DNA from: G963691835 sp963691835
GTDB taxonomy: Bacteria; Pseudomonadota; Alphaproteobacteria; Thalassobaculales; Thalassobaculaceae
NCBI GenBank assembly: GCA_963691835.1
Contig: OY829383.1
Location: forward strand, 186,001-250,000
Reading direction: 5' to 3'
DNA length: 64,000 bases
Part shown: piece after piece, positions 1-8,537 of the stretch
How the letters are laid out: each line of letters starts with the position of its first letter
Position numbering within the stretch: the first letter of the stretch is position 1
Made by a program: the position numbers and the translations under genes
The notes under the pieces: generated by a model
What the model was told of the DNA's origin: nothing
What the model saw: the letters and a program-made list of their open reading frames with translations, nothing else
Database searches by the model: none

Positions 1-709
1 CCGCCCGGGCCAGCCCGGCGCGGCTGTCCACGCCCATTGTCTCCAAGTGCTCAACCCGAATGACGGCCGCGCCTGCGCCATCCTCCCGGGCAAGTGCGAC
101 GATATCGGTCAGATAAAATTCCCCTTGCGCATTGGCTGGCTGAAGCCTGCCCAGAAGGTCAGGCAGGCGCCCCGCATCCACGGCCATGATGCCGCCGTTG
201 CACAACGTGATGGCCTTCTCTTCCTCCGTCGCGTCGGGAGCCTCGACGATGCGGAGCAGGCGTTCTTCCCCGTCCTCAACAAGCCGGCCGTAGCGACCGG
301 GTGATTCCGTATGGAATCCTAGGACAACAACGGCCGGCGCGTCTTCCTCCTGTCGCCGGGCCACCATGCGCCGCAAAGTCCCTGCGGTAACAAGCGGTGT
401 GTCGCCGAACACGATCAGGACCGTCCCGTCCCGGGCCCCCAGAGTCCCAAGCGCGGCCCGCGCCGCATCCCCCGTTCCGCGAGGGATCTCCTGGACTGCC
501 GTCCGATGCGGGGCGACAGCGTCCGTCACCCTATCGGAATCGGGCGCAACGACGACGACAACTGGATCGGCGTTCGCCCCCGCCACCGCTGTAAGCACGT
601 GCTGAATCATCGGCTGTCCCGCTACGGGGTGCAGCACTTTCGGCAGGTCCGACTTCATCCGTGTGCCCTGCCCGGCGGCGAGCACGATCGCGGCGACATT
701 GTCCGTCAT
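1..709 (-). CDS. glmU: GlmU N-terminal part (UDP-GlcNAc pyrophosphorylase), cut by left edge
   Basis: The reading frame starts at an ATG at 709 and is open to the window edge, giving about 236 residues. Residues 10-27 carry the nucleotidyltransferase signature LAAGQGTRMKSDLPKVLH, and a later GDTPL supplies the metal-binding Asp near residue 106. This is the uridyltransferase domain of GlmU, which makes UDP-N-acetylglucosamine for peptidoglycan and LPS in the cytoplasm. The left-handed beta-helix acetyltransferase half lies outside the window, so a stand-alone uridyltransferase cannot be formally excluded, but the extended KVLH motif is typical of GlmU. It is transcribed divergently from the phosphatase gene at 902. 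Confidence 0.93.
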   Translation of the reverse strand, partial: MTDNVAAIVLAAGQGTRMKSDLPKVLHPVAGQPMIQHVLTAVAGANADPVVVVVAPDSDRVTDAVAPHRTAVQEIPRGTGDAARAALGTLGARDGTVLIVFGDTPLVTAGTLRRMVARRQEEDAPAVVVLGFHTESPGRYGRLVEDGEERLLRIVEAPDATEEEKAITLCNGGIMAVDAGRLPDLLGRLQPANAQGEFYLTDIVALAREDGAGAAVIRVEHLETMGVDSRAGLARA

Positions 710-901
710 GACGAGATCCGGTATCGGAAAATCTGTTCAGTGGGCATTGAAAATCTTTGCGAAACCCGATGTTCGAGAGATACACGGAAGCCGCTCGCCA
801 GAAGAAATAACGTTTTCTTACCGACGATGACATCGCGATGGCTCCATCGGGCTTGCCCGGTCACCGCCGCGAAACGACACCAGCTTGGACCGCATGGACC
901 C

Positions 902-1582
902 ATGTCTCAGCCCCTCAGCCGCCGCCCCAGCCTTATCGTGTTCGATCTTGACGGAACTTTGGTGGACAGCGCGCCGGACCTTCACGGGGCGATGGTCACC
1001 ACGCTCCTGGACGACGGGCTGACGGCGATCTCTCTCGCCGACGCGCGCCGGTTCATCGGCGACGGGACCAGACGGTTCGTGGAGCGGGCGTATCTTGCCG
1101 TCGACCATCCCTTGGCGGACGCCGACCTGGACCGGGCAGCCGAGCGGTTCCTTGCAAACTACCGCCGCCGAGTAGCGGAGCTGACCCGCCCGTTCGATGG
1201 GGTCGAGGAGACGTTGCGGGCCCTGCGTGACTCTGGGGTACGCCTTGCCGTCTGCACCAACAAACCGGAGGCGGCGGCGGAGGATCTGCTTGGCATTCTC
1301 GGCCTCCGGTCGTTGTTTGAGGGCATCGCCGGGGGGGATACCTTCCCGGTCCGAAAGCCGGATCCGGGCCACCTGCTCGGCCTGCTGGACCACCTGGGCG
1401 CCGTTCCGGCTGACGCGCTGATGATCGGCGACAACGAACACGACGCCGCCACCGCCCGCGCGGCCGGCGTCCCCGTCCTTCTGGTCCCCTACGGCTACGC
1501 CCGCCTGCCCTTGGAAGAGATCGACGCGGACGGGGTTCTGGCCAGCTTCAGCGACCTCCCGAGCCGTCTGCCGAAGGCTTAG
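902..1582 (+). CDS. gph: HAD-family phosphoglycolate phosphatase
   Basis: A 226-residue haloacid-dehalogenase-superfamily phosphatase. Motif I is FDLDGTLVDSA at about residue 14, with nucleophile Asp15 and acid/base Asp17. Motif II is the Thr in CTNKPE, and motif IV is IGDNEHDA. The length and the helical cap between motifs I and II match Gph, which removes phosphate from 2-phosphoglycolate formed by oxygenase reactions or DNA repair. The open frame extends upstream to 506, but that part is the antisense of glmU, so the ATG at 902 is preferred. Divergence from glmU favours a housekeeping role. Substrate identity within the HAD family is inferred from motif order and length. Confidence 0.85.
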   Translation: MSQPLSRRPSLIVFDLDGTLVDSAPDLHGAMVTTLLDDGLTAISLADARRFIGDGTRRFVERAYLAVDHPLADADLDRAAERFLANYRRRVAELTRPFDGVEETLRALRDSGVRLAVCTNKPEAAAEDLLGILGLRSLFEGIAGGDTFPVRKPDPGHLLGLLDHLGAVPADALMIGDNEHDAATARAAGVPVLLVPYGYARLPLEEIDADGVLASFSDLPSRLPKA

Positions 1583-1647
1583 CCCACGCCTTGTCGAAAG
1601 CTTGACAACCCAACCGCCCCACCGTATCCACCTCCTTCGCTTCGAGC

Positions 1648-1722
1648 GGGCGCGTAGCTCAGCGGGAGAGCACTGCCTTCACACGGCAGGGGTCGCTGGT
1701 TCAATCCCAGCCGCGCCCACCA
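1648..1722 (+). tRNA. tRNA-Val (anticodon CAC)
   Basis: A complete cloverleaf can be drawn. The acceptor GGGCGCG pairs with CGCGCCC at 1712-1718, followed by A and an encoded CCA. The anticodon stem CTGCC/GGCAG encloses the loop TTCACAC, so the anticodon is CAC (reads GTG, valine). The T arm is GGTTCAATCC-like. The 3' part from the anticodon loop onward (1678-1723) is duplicated exactly at 3425-3470, so this gene is the attachment site of the neighbouring small island. Confidence 0.96.
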
Positions 1723-1723
1723 T
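1678..1723 (+). repeat. attL-like direct repeat, 46 bp (tRNA 3' half)
   Basis: These 46 bases begin in the tRNA-Val anticodon loop and end one base after the encoded CCA. They are identical to 3425-3470 and diverge on both sides of each copy. A block running from the anticodon loop to the tRNA end is the classic crossover segment left by tyrosine-recombinase integration into a tRNA gene. Confidence 0.9.
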
Positions 1724-2124
1724 ATTTTCCTATTCTATTCAGTATCTTAACGAATATATGATTTGATTATAATTCGATTTGTATTTGATATAACCCGGTG
1801 AACCCGGTGGAAACCCGGTAAACAGTTTGCATATTGGAATGAATTCCATCATCTCCGCCTCCATTATACCGATACAGGAAGCACAATTCTCTTTTTGTTT
1901 TTAAATCGAAACACCCTTACTATCTTTTAAAGCATTCGCCACTCGCACTCCGATCAACCCAACAAACCAATCCACCCATCGATCTTTAGAATGAAGTGGT
2001 AGAAATAGTTGGCTTACCCAAGACTTCGCCGAGAACTGAGTTGCTGAAAGTTAGCTATACTTGATACCCAATACCTAGGGATGTTCTGCTGCGATCATCA
2101 AATCTAGGCCCAACGGATTTCATC
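1724..2124. other. Island left intergenic region with AACCCGGT repeats
   Basis: About 400 bp with no credible gene. It is AT-rich except for three copies of AACCCGGT at 1792, 1801 and 1812, spaced 9 and 11 bp, 70-95 bp inside the left repeat. A fourth AACCCGGT sits at 3489-3496, 19 bp beyond the right repeat. These could be recombinase arm-type or directionality-factor sites, or operators for the island gene. A promoter for the gene at 2125 must lie here, but no unambiguous -35/-10 pair was seen. Confidence 0.5.
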
Positions 2125-3339
2125 ATGCCAGATAATCAATTGGACAGCTCTGAAAAAGTCATTCCAACAGTTGAGTCGATCAAGAATGCATCTGACACGA
2201 GCTCAGACACCTTACCCACAATTGAAGACAACGTTCAGCAGCATGAAAAACAATTATTAGATAACGTGACCGAGCTTGGAGAGAAAGCACTCGAGCACCC
2301 TTCAAAAATGAACATCGCTCAACAAAAATCACAAACTGATTTCGCAGCATCGATAGGCACGCAGATTTCAGATCTGAGGGAGGACGTTCATATATCGCTT
2401 GTATCCATAGAAAAGTCATTGCTGAACCCATCAATGTCGCTTGATGCGCCAATGTCGATTGAAATCAGTGATCGATTTGAACAAACAGTTTCAGGTTGGT
2501 TGGTGAATTTCCAGCCATTTGGGTGGGATTGGTGGATTGAACTTGTCGTCCAAATTTTGGCGATCGTAGCGGCAACATTTGCAATTATATGGCAGGTCAG
2601 AAAGCAGTTCTCATTAGCGATCGATCAAACAAAATCTCAATCTCTGAATCAGATTTCTATAGAATTAAACAAAGACGTTCGAGATAGCGTCAAGTTTTCT
2701 TACAAATATTACGCAAAAATACGAATTTTTCTGCAATTACTCCCAGATCAATGTATAGAATTCAACAGAATGAGAGAAACTCACGGATCATTGATACCGA
2801 ACCATCGAACATATACCGAATACTCGGAGATGGCTTATCAATTTCGCTCAGCTTCAAATGAGCTGATTGCTCTAACAGAGACAATTGAATCGATCGATCC
2901 AAGGGTGAAAGTCTTTCGTTGGGCTTTCAATGAGACTGTCCACCGTTTCCAAGAAGCGGAACGTCACGTTAGTGTATTTCTAGCTATGAAGCTCAGTTCT
3001 GAACGTCCAACCGAAAATGGGCCTATCATTCAACCGCCGAGATCAATTCCGACGAACCCTCAAATCGAAGAACATCGGCAATTTTTTGATGTCATGGTAA
3101 GGGCCATTGATGATTTTGGATCCTATTCTGGCGATTTCAGAACAGAGATGCAGAACCTATTGTTGGCGGACATTCAGAATTTACCACTTCCAGTTCGCGA
3201 GCCTGTAGATCCATCATACAAGGTAATCTCACTTGAAAAGTCAGAGAAGCTCGAAAAGTATTTTTTTAATGAAACCTCCTGGGGAAGGCGGAAAAGGGAA
3301 CTAGAAGCCGCTATTCGCGATGCGGCAGACCAGCAATGA
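2125..3339 (+). CDS. Uncharacterised single-pass membrane protein of the island
   Basis: A 404-residue protein I do not recognise. Residues 1-130 are polar and Ser/Gln/Glu-rich, with heptad-like stretches (EKQLLDNVTELGEKAL) suggesting a coiled coil. Residues about 136-157 form one hydrophobic segment (WWIELVVQILAIVAATFAIIW) flanked by positive residues. Residues 160-404 are predicted soluble and helical, without a catalytic motif I can name. There is no signal peptide. The start is the ATG at 2125; only a weak ribosome site precedes it. Its AT-rich codon use and sole occupancy of a tRNA-bounded island mark it as acquired cargo. A defence or phage-related role is conceivable but unsupported by any motif. 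Confidence 0.75.
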   Translation: MPDNQLDSSEKVIPTVESIKNASDTSSDTLPTIEDNVQQHEKQLLDNVTELGEKALEHPSKMNIAQQKSQTDFAASIGTQISDLREDVHISLVSIEKSLLNPSMSLDAPMSIEISDRFEQTVSGWLVNFQPFGWDWWIELVVQILAIVAATFAIIWQVRKQFSLAIDQTKSQSLNQISIELNKDVRDSVKFSYKYYAKIRIFLQLLPDQCIEFNRMRETHGSLIPNHRTYTEYSEMAYQFRSASNELIALTETIESIDPRVKVFRWAFNETVHRFQEAERHVSVFLAMKLSSERPTENGPIIQPPRSIPTNPQIEEHRQFFDVMVRAIDDFGSYSGDFRTEMQNLLLADIQNLPLPVREPVDPSYKVISLEKSEKLEKYFFNETSWGRRKRELEAAIRDAADQQ

Positions 3340-3424
3340 ATTGGCTATTGGACCCAGCTTTTTCTGCCTACTGCCAACCCACTGATATCTTTAGTTGCTC
3401 ACTAAAAATAGGTGGTGCGCTTCT

Positions 3425-3470
3425 TTCACACGGCAGGGGTCGCTGGTTCAATCCCAGCCGCGCCCACCAT
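3425..3470 (+). repeat. attR-like direct repeat, 46 bp (tRNA remnant)
   Basis: An exact copy of 1678-1723 containing the tRNA-Val anticodon loop through CCA plus one T. The 5' half of a tRNA is absent upstream, so it is not a functional tRNA gene. It marks the right boundary of the AT-rich insertion; base composition returns to GC-rich shortly after it. Confidence 0.9.
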
Positions 3471-3690
3471 CAATCCGCCTAAGTCAGAAACCCGGTCGGC
3501 AGCGCTTCTTGCGCTCATACATCCGTGTTCAGCTAGTGGAACTTCGAAACCGCTGAGTCCGACTGGTGTTGCTACGCAAGCATGGTGCCGTCAGTGGAAG
3601 CTGATTCTGGTGACTTGAGCGCGACTTGCTACCAAGCTCAGGATTGAGCACGCCGTGGTAGCAACCCCGATACAACAAATGGAGCCTCAC

Positions 3691-4074
3691 ATGCGCATCG
3701 TCGCCCCCTCCGAGACCTACAAGCCCGCTTCAAACTATGCGCAGGGCATCGTGCATTCGGTGCCGGCCGAACGTCTGATCGTTGCCGGGCAACTCGGGAT
3801 TCGCCCGGACGGCACCCTGGAGGAAGGGCTTGAGGCACAAAGCGACCGGGCATGGATGAATGTTCTCGGGGTCATGAAAGCGGCGGGCTTTGAGCGAGAG
3901 CATCTGATCCGGGCGACGATCTACTGCACTGTACCGGGCAGCGTCGCCGTTTATCGGGACAGCCGGGACCGCGTTCTTGAAGGTCACTGCTGCGCGTGCA
4001 CCTACGTCGAGATTTCCGGGCTCGCGGCGAAGGAGCACCTCGTCGAGATTGAGGCGGAGGCGGTGAAAGACTAG
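3691..4074 (+). CDS. Rid/YjgF-family protein lacking the catalytic Arg
   Basis: A 127-residue protein of the RidA/YjgF/YER057c fold, with the family landmarks VAGQLGIRPDG and the C-terminal LVEIEAEAV. RidA hydrolyses reactive 2-aminoacrylate imines using an Arg in a PAR-S-V-V block. Here that block reads CACTYVEI, so Cys stands where Arg is expected. This places it with the Arg-less Rid subgroups, whose function is largely unknown, rather than with RidA proper. Start 3691 is chosen because GGAG at 3681 is six bases upstream; two earlier in-frame starts lack this. It begins about 220 bp right of the island and converges on the RND operon. Confidence 0.85.
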   Translation: MRIVAPSETYKPASNYAQGIVHSVPAERLIVAGQLGIRPDGTLEEGLEAQSDRAWMNVLGVMKAAGFEREHLIRATIYCTVPGSVAVYRDSRDRVLEGHCCACTYVEISGLAAKEHLVEIEAEAVKD

Positions 4075-4121
4075 CACGGCGACTATGGCGTCACCTAATC
4101 TGGGCGCGAAGACGCCGCTCC

Positions 4122-7100
4122 CTACCCCGACCGCCGGAACTGAAAAAACAAGCTGTAGAGCGCCGGTACCACGGCCAACGTCAGCAGCGTGCCGACGGCG
4201 AGGCCTGCCATGATGACGATGGCCATGCCGAACCAGAACTCGCCGCCGAACAGGGCGAGCGGGACGAGGCCAAGGATCGTCGTCAGCGTGGTCATCACGA
4301 TGGGGCGGAGGCGGGCGACGGCGGCGTCCACAATGGCCTCGTCCACGGGCGCACCTGTCTCCCTTACCTGATCGATCCGGTCGATCATCACGATGCCGTT
4401 GTTGATGATGATCCCGGCGAGGGAGAACAGGCCCAGCATCGCGACGAAATCGAACCAGGCCTTGAACAGCAGCAGCCCGAGAACCGCACCGATCAGGATC
4501 AGCGGAATGGTGACACCGATGATCGCGGTCCGCCGGAAGGAGCGGAACTGGAAGACCAGCAGAACGATGATGCCGAAGAGACAGTGGGGGGCGTACTGGA
4601 ACAGCGCACCGTTCGCTTCGGTCGAGGCCTTGATCTCGCCTTCGGTCTCGATCCGGTATCCGTGGGGCACCTCGATGTCGGAGATTGCGGACCGAACCTG
4701 CTCATAGAGCGCAACCGCGCTCAAGTCCGGGTGCTTCGCGGCGACGGTAATCGCGCGCTCCTGGTCGACCCGGCGGATCTGGCTCGGCTCCACCACGCCG
4801 TCGAAGTCCGCCACCTGCAGCAGCGGCACCCCTAGACCGCGGCTGGAGGAAAAGACCTCGAGCGTCCGGAGCCGATCGAGATCGCTCCGGAAAGCCTCCT
4901 TCGCGCGCAGCGTGACCGGGATGACCTTGTCGCCTTCCCGGTAATCGGTGATCTGGAGACCGTCGAGCTGGGCGGACAGAGCCCTTGCGATGTCTTGGGA
5001 GGTAACCCCGGCGCGGCGCGCCCGCTCCTGGTCGATGCGGACGCGGATCTTCACGACCGGGTTCTCCCAGTCGCTCCGCAGGCCACGGGTTCCGGGAACC
5101 GTCCGGAAGGCGTCCTGGATTTCTTCTGAGATCCTTTGCAGCCCCCCGATCTCAGGACCAATCACCCGAAGCTCAACCGTGCCCAAGGGGGCCGGACCGA
5201 GAAACAGCTCCTCCGTCCGGACCTGTGCTTCCGGCAGGGCGGTCGACATCCAATCGACGAGCCGCGCCTGGACGGCGTCGATCTGATCGGCCCGCTCGGT
5301 CGTGACAATTCCGAAACCGATATGCGGCTGAGCGTCGGGCGGCTGAAGGGCGAGGAAGAAGCGCGGCCCACCCGAGGCGACATAGACGGCGTTCGACAGG
5401 ATCTCCGGGTTCGCCTCTTTGTCCGAGAGATGATCAGCAAGCCGGCCCGCAACCTCCAAGGTCGCGCGCGGATCGCTGCCCGCCGGGAGGTTGAGGTAAA
5501 CGGTGAACTGATTGCGTTCCGAGGGCGCCATGTGCCTTTGGTTGACGAAGTCGAAGAGGGTGAGCGAGCCGTAAAGCAGCCCGACCATGGCCAGAACGAA
5601 CACCCAGCGGAAACGAAGAACACCCTCAAGCAGCACCCGATAGAGCCGGTAGGCCGCAGGCTCGGGCTCGGGCTCTTCGGTCAGCGCACCACCTGAATGG
5701 ACCGGCTTGGCATCGGGCAGGAACCAGACGCACATGGCCGGCGTGACCGTCATCGCGATCAGCCAGGACGACAGAAGTGTCAGAATGATCACTTGAGAGA
5801 GGGCGCGGAGATACTCACCGGAACTGTTCTCCGCCAGCATCAGCGGCAGAAAGGCCAGGATGGTCGTCAGCGACGAGGTGAGAAGCGGAACACCGAGAGT
5901 ATCCGCCGCCTCCAGCGCCGCCGTCCGGCGGTTCGTTCCCCGGGCCATGCGCGTCTTGACGTCCTCGACCACCACGATGCCGTTGTCCACCAGAAGGCCG
6001 AGGGCCACGATGATGGCGGCGATCGACACCCGGTGCAGCTCGATGCCCCAAAGGCTCATCCCGGCCAGCGACGCCATGACCGTCAGCGGCACCATGACGC
6101 CGACGATCAGGCCGGTCCGCACGCCAAGGAACAGCATCACGACCACCAGCACGATGATGATCGTCTGACCAAGGTTCTCCGTGGCGTCCCACACGGCGGC
6201 CTCGACCAACTCCGGCTGCCACGTCACGGTCTCCAGCTCCATGCCCAGCGGCAGCTCAAGCCGCAACTGCGCCAGTCGCTGCGACAGGTCTTCGCCCAAT
6301 GCCGCAATGTTGCTTCCGGGGATCATGGAGATCCCAAGCACCACCGCAGGCTTTCCGTTGTAGAGAACCGGCCTCTCCGGCGGGTCGACGTAGCCGCGTG
6401 TCACGGTCACCAGATCACGGACATAAACCAGCCCTGTCGGCGCCTCGATCGCGACGTCCCGGATCTGCTCGACGTCCTCGAAGTTGCCGGACGGTTCAAT
6501 CCCGATGTTGAGCCCCTCCGCCCGCACCGACCCGCCGGGCAGGATGATGTTCTGGGACTGAAGGGCCGAGACGACCTGTGAGGGGGTCAATCCGAACTGG
6601 GATAGGAGTGCCGGATCCATCTCCAGCCAGACGCGTTCGTTTTGGATACCATAGAGGTCAATCCTGGCGATCAGCGGAGCGGCGTTCAAACGGTTCCGGA
6701 GTTCCCTGGCGGCCCAGCGAAGCTCCCGCATGTCAAAATTCTCACCCGACAGCGCCAGGGTGACCACCGAGACACTGCCGAAATCGTCGTTTACGAAGGG
6801 ACCCGCCGTCCCCTCCGGCAAACTGGCCGCGATGTCGTTCATTTTGTTGCGGAGATCTGCCCAGACCGGATCCAGATCGAACACCGTGTCATGAAGCTCC
6901 GGCATCAGCAGCGCCTGACCCGTCATGGAAACCGACCGGATCTCCTTCACTTCCGGGATGCGCTTCAGCTCTTCTTCGAGCGGGCGGGTGATGAGCTGCT
7001 CCACCCGTTCGGGGCTCATGCCCGCGAAGACTGCGCTTACCTGTGCTGTGCGGATCGTGACCTCAGGATCTTCCTGCCGGGGCTGGTTCAGGTAGGTCAT

Positions 7101-7181
7101 CACGCCGGAGACAATGATGGCGAGGATGGCCAGCACCAGCAGGCGATTGTTCTCGAGGCTGAAACGCGCGAGGCGAAGCAT
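4122..7181 (-). CDS. RND-family efflux transporter, inner-membrane permease
   Basis: A 1019-residue resistance-nodulation-division pump protein of AcrB/MexB-like length and organisation. It has TM1 at residues 13-28, a large periplasmic loop, a cluster of TMs around 330-480 containing the GLLVDNGIVVVEDV motif (proton-relay region), a second periplasmic loop and a final TM cluster from about 850. It would use proton motive force to export compounds through a tripartite complex. It is co-transcribed after the adaptor gene (17-nt gap). No outer-membrane TolC-like gene is in the window, so an unlinked channel is presumably used. It resembles the branch of hydrophobe/amphiphile pumps lacking a local repressor; substrate is unknown. 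Confidence 0.93.
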   Translation of the reverse strand: MLRLARFSLENNRLLVLAILAIIVSGVMTYLNQPRQEDPEVTIRTAQVSAVFAGMSPERVEQLITRPLEEELKRIPEVKEIRSVSMTGQALLMPELHDTVFDLDPVWADLRNKMNDIAASLPEGTAGPFVNDDFGSVSVVTLALSGENFDMRELRWAARELRNRLNAAPLIARIDLYGIQNERVWLEMDPALLSQFGLTPSQVVSALQSQNIILPGGSVRAEGLNIGIEPSGNFEDVEQIRDVAIEAPTGLVYVRDLVTVTRGYVDPPERPVLYNGKPAVVLGISMIPGSNIAALGEDLSQRLAQLRLELPLGMELETVTWQPELVEAAVWDATENLGQTIIIVLVVVMLFLGVRTGLIVGVMVPLTVMASLAGMSLWGIELHRVSIAAIIVALGLLVDNGIVVVEDVKTRMARGTNRRTAALEAADTLGVPLLTSSLTTILAFLPLMLAENSSGEYLRALSQVIILTLLSSWLIAMTVTPAMCVWFLPDAKPVHSGGALTEEPEPEPAAYRLYRVLLEGVLRFRWVFVLAMVGLLYGSLTLFDFVNQRHMAPSERNQFTVYLNLPAGSDPRATLEVAGRLADHLSDKEANPEILSNAVYVASGGPRFFLALQPPDAQPHIGFGIVTTERADQIDAVQARLVDWMSTALPEAQVRTEELFLGPAPLGTVELRVIGPEIGGLQRISEEIQDAFRTVPGTRGLRSDWENPVVKIRVRIDQERARRAGVTSQDIARALSAQLDGLQITDYREGDKVIPVTLRAKEAFRSDLDRLRTLEVFSSSRGLGVPLLQVADFDGVVEPSQIRRVDQERAITVAAKHPDLSAVALYEQVRSAISDIEVPHGYRIETEGEIKASTEANGALFQYAPHCLFGIIVLLVFQFRSFRRTAIIGVTIPLILIGAVLGLLLFKAWFDFVAMLGLFSLAGIIINNGIVMIDRIDQVRETGAPVDEAIVDAAVARLRPIVMTTLTTILGLVPLALFGGEFWFGMAIVIMAGLAVGTLLTLAVVPALYSLFFQFRRSG

Positions 7182-7198
7182 GATGATCCGCCCGCCCG

Positions 7199-8383
7199 TT
7201 AGAGGTCCGGTGTCCAGAGCCGCGCGGCCATCCCATCCCGGAGGAAAGGAACGCCCGCGACGACGACACGGTCACCAACGGAGAGCCCCTCGAACACCTC
7301 GATCCAGTTGCCGCGGAGATCACCAGCGATCACCGTAACAAGGCGCACCGTTCCACTGCCTTCATCGAACACGAACACCGGCACGTCGGCCCTATCGCCC
7401 GACGCGTCGCCGGCATCGGTGTCCGTTTTCGGCTGGCCCTGCCCCGCCGCGATCGCGGAGAACGGGATCAGAAAGCCAGGTTGGGACGCACCGGCCGAAA
7501 GCGCAAACGTCGCCCGGACCGTCATGCCCGCCCGGATCGACCCGGTTTCCCCAGAACCGGCCTCCCGGAGCCGGACGGTGACCGGAAAGGCGTTACCCGC
7601 GTCCATACGGCTTCCGATCTCCGTCACGGTGCCAGCGGTCGTCACATCCGGGAGTGTAGGAAATGCGAGGCTAACCACATCGCCGTAAGCGACCTGACGG
7701 ATCATCGTCTCCGGCACGAGAATCTCCGCCTGCAAGCCCTTCGCACCTTCAAGCACAAACGCTGGCTGACCTGTCGAGACTTCTTGAAAGGGCTCAATCA
7801 GTTTTGCTGCGACCGATCCAGAAAACGGCGCCGACAGAGCGGTGCGTTCCAGGTCTCGCTGCGCCCGCTCCACATCGCTCCTGGCCGCTTCGACGTCCGC
7901 GCGTGCAGTTCCGAGGCTCGCTTCCGCGCGATCAAGCGCGGCCCGGGCAACAATATCCCTGTCGAACAGGGTTTTCTGCCTGTCGAATTCGAGCCTGCGT
8001 TCTTCGAAGGTCGCCCGTGCCGAACTCAACCGCGCCCGCGCCGCATCCACGGCCAGTTCGAACGTTCGTGTATCGAGCAAGGCGAGAACCTGACCCTCCG
8101 CGACGTCCATCCCCTCCTCGACCAGGACGGCGTTCACGGTCCCAGACAGCGCGAAACTCAACTCCGAAGACTGTGAGGCCGCGAGTCGTCCGGCCAATTG
8201 CCGTTCCCGCGCGGTGGCTCGCTCGCCAATCTCGATGGTCTTGACGCTCCGGACGATGTCCTGTGTCTGCTGCTGAACCTCGTCGCATGCCCCCAAAATC
8301 AGGGCACAGAGCATCAGCCCTGCCGTTCGGGTCCCTCTCGACTTCAGGGATGATCTGGCTAACGGGCGGTCGATACGCGTCAC
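7199..8383 (-). CDS. RND efflux periplasmic adaptor (membrane fusion) lipoprotein
   Basis: A 394-residue HlyD/MFP-type adaptor. The N-terminus has a hydrophobic stretch ending in the lipobox LGAC, so it is predicted to be lipid-anchored in the inner membrane facing the periplasm. A barrel/lipoyl half-motif (VLVEEGMDVAEGQVLALLD) precedes a helical hairpin at residues 110-180, followed by the beta-barrel and membrane-proximal domains. The GTG start at 8383 is supported by GGAGGG seven bases upstream. It is the first gene of a two-gene operon with the RND permease and would bridge it to an outer-membrane channel. Confidence 0.92.
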   Translation of the reverse strand: MTRIDRPLARSSLKSRGTRTAGLMLCALILGACDEVQQQTQDIVRSVKTIEIGERATARERQLAGRLAASQSSELSFALSGTVNAVLVEEGMDVAEGQVLALLDTRTFELAVDAARARLSSARATFEERRLEFDRQKTLFDRDIVARAALDRAEASLGTARADVEAARSDVERAQRDLERTALSAPFSGSVAAKLIEPFQEVSTGQPAFVLEGAKGLQAEILVPETMIRQVAYGDVVSLAFPTLPDVTTAGTVTEIGSRMDAGNAFPVTVRLREAGSGETGSIRAGMTVRATFALSAGASQPGFLIPFSAIAAGQGQPKTDTDAGDASGDRADVPVFVFDEGSGTVRLVTVIAGDLRGNWIEVFEGLSVGDRVVVAGVPFLRDGMAARLWTPDL

Positions 8384-8537
8384 GCTCTTCCCTCCATCCT
8401 GAAACGGCGGAGACCGCTTGGTCGATGCCAGCGGCAGTGTCTCAAAGTCCCGGACCAGCCCCGCGAAACCGTATGATCGTCCGGACGGATCGACAAGCGG
8501 GAAGCACCTCGCAAGCCCCCGGCTCTATCGGCTACGG

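Larger units (their letters stand above)
1678..3470. mobile_element. Small tRNA-Val-associated genomic island without a recombinase
   Basis: The segment lies between two exact 46-bp copies of the tRNA-Val 3' half, with a 1747-bp repeat period. Its interior is visibly AT-rich with codon use (many AAA, ATT, TCA, AAT) unlike the GC-rich flanks. The only convincing gene is the 404-residue membrane protein at 2125. No integrase, excisionase, replication or conjugation gene is present, so it is either a remnant of a larger element or a very small element mobilised in trans. The att structure is seen directly; the origin is inferred. Confidence 0.82.

Noticed and set aside
506..901. N-terminal extension of the HAD phosphatase frame
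   Set aside because: The first 132 codons overlap glmU antisense and the divergent promoter region; the HAD motif begins just after the ATG at 902.
3412..3618. Short open frame reading across the right tRNA remnant
   Set aside because: Its first part is translated tRNA sequence (VAGSIPAAPT is typical of this artefact), and no homology or ribosome site supports it.
5697..6581. 294-codon plus-strand open frame within the RND permease
   Set aside because: It is antisense to a well-supported transporter and has a low-complexity Arg/His/Asp composition.
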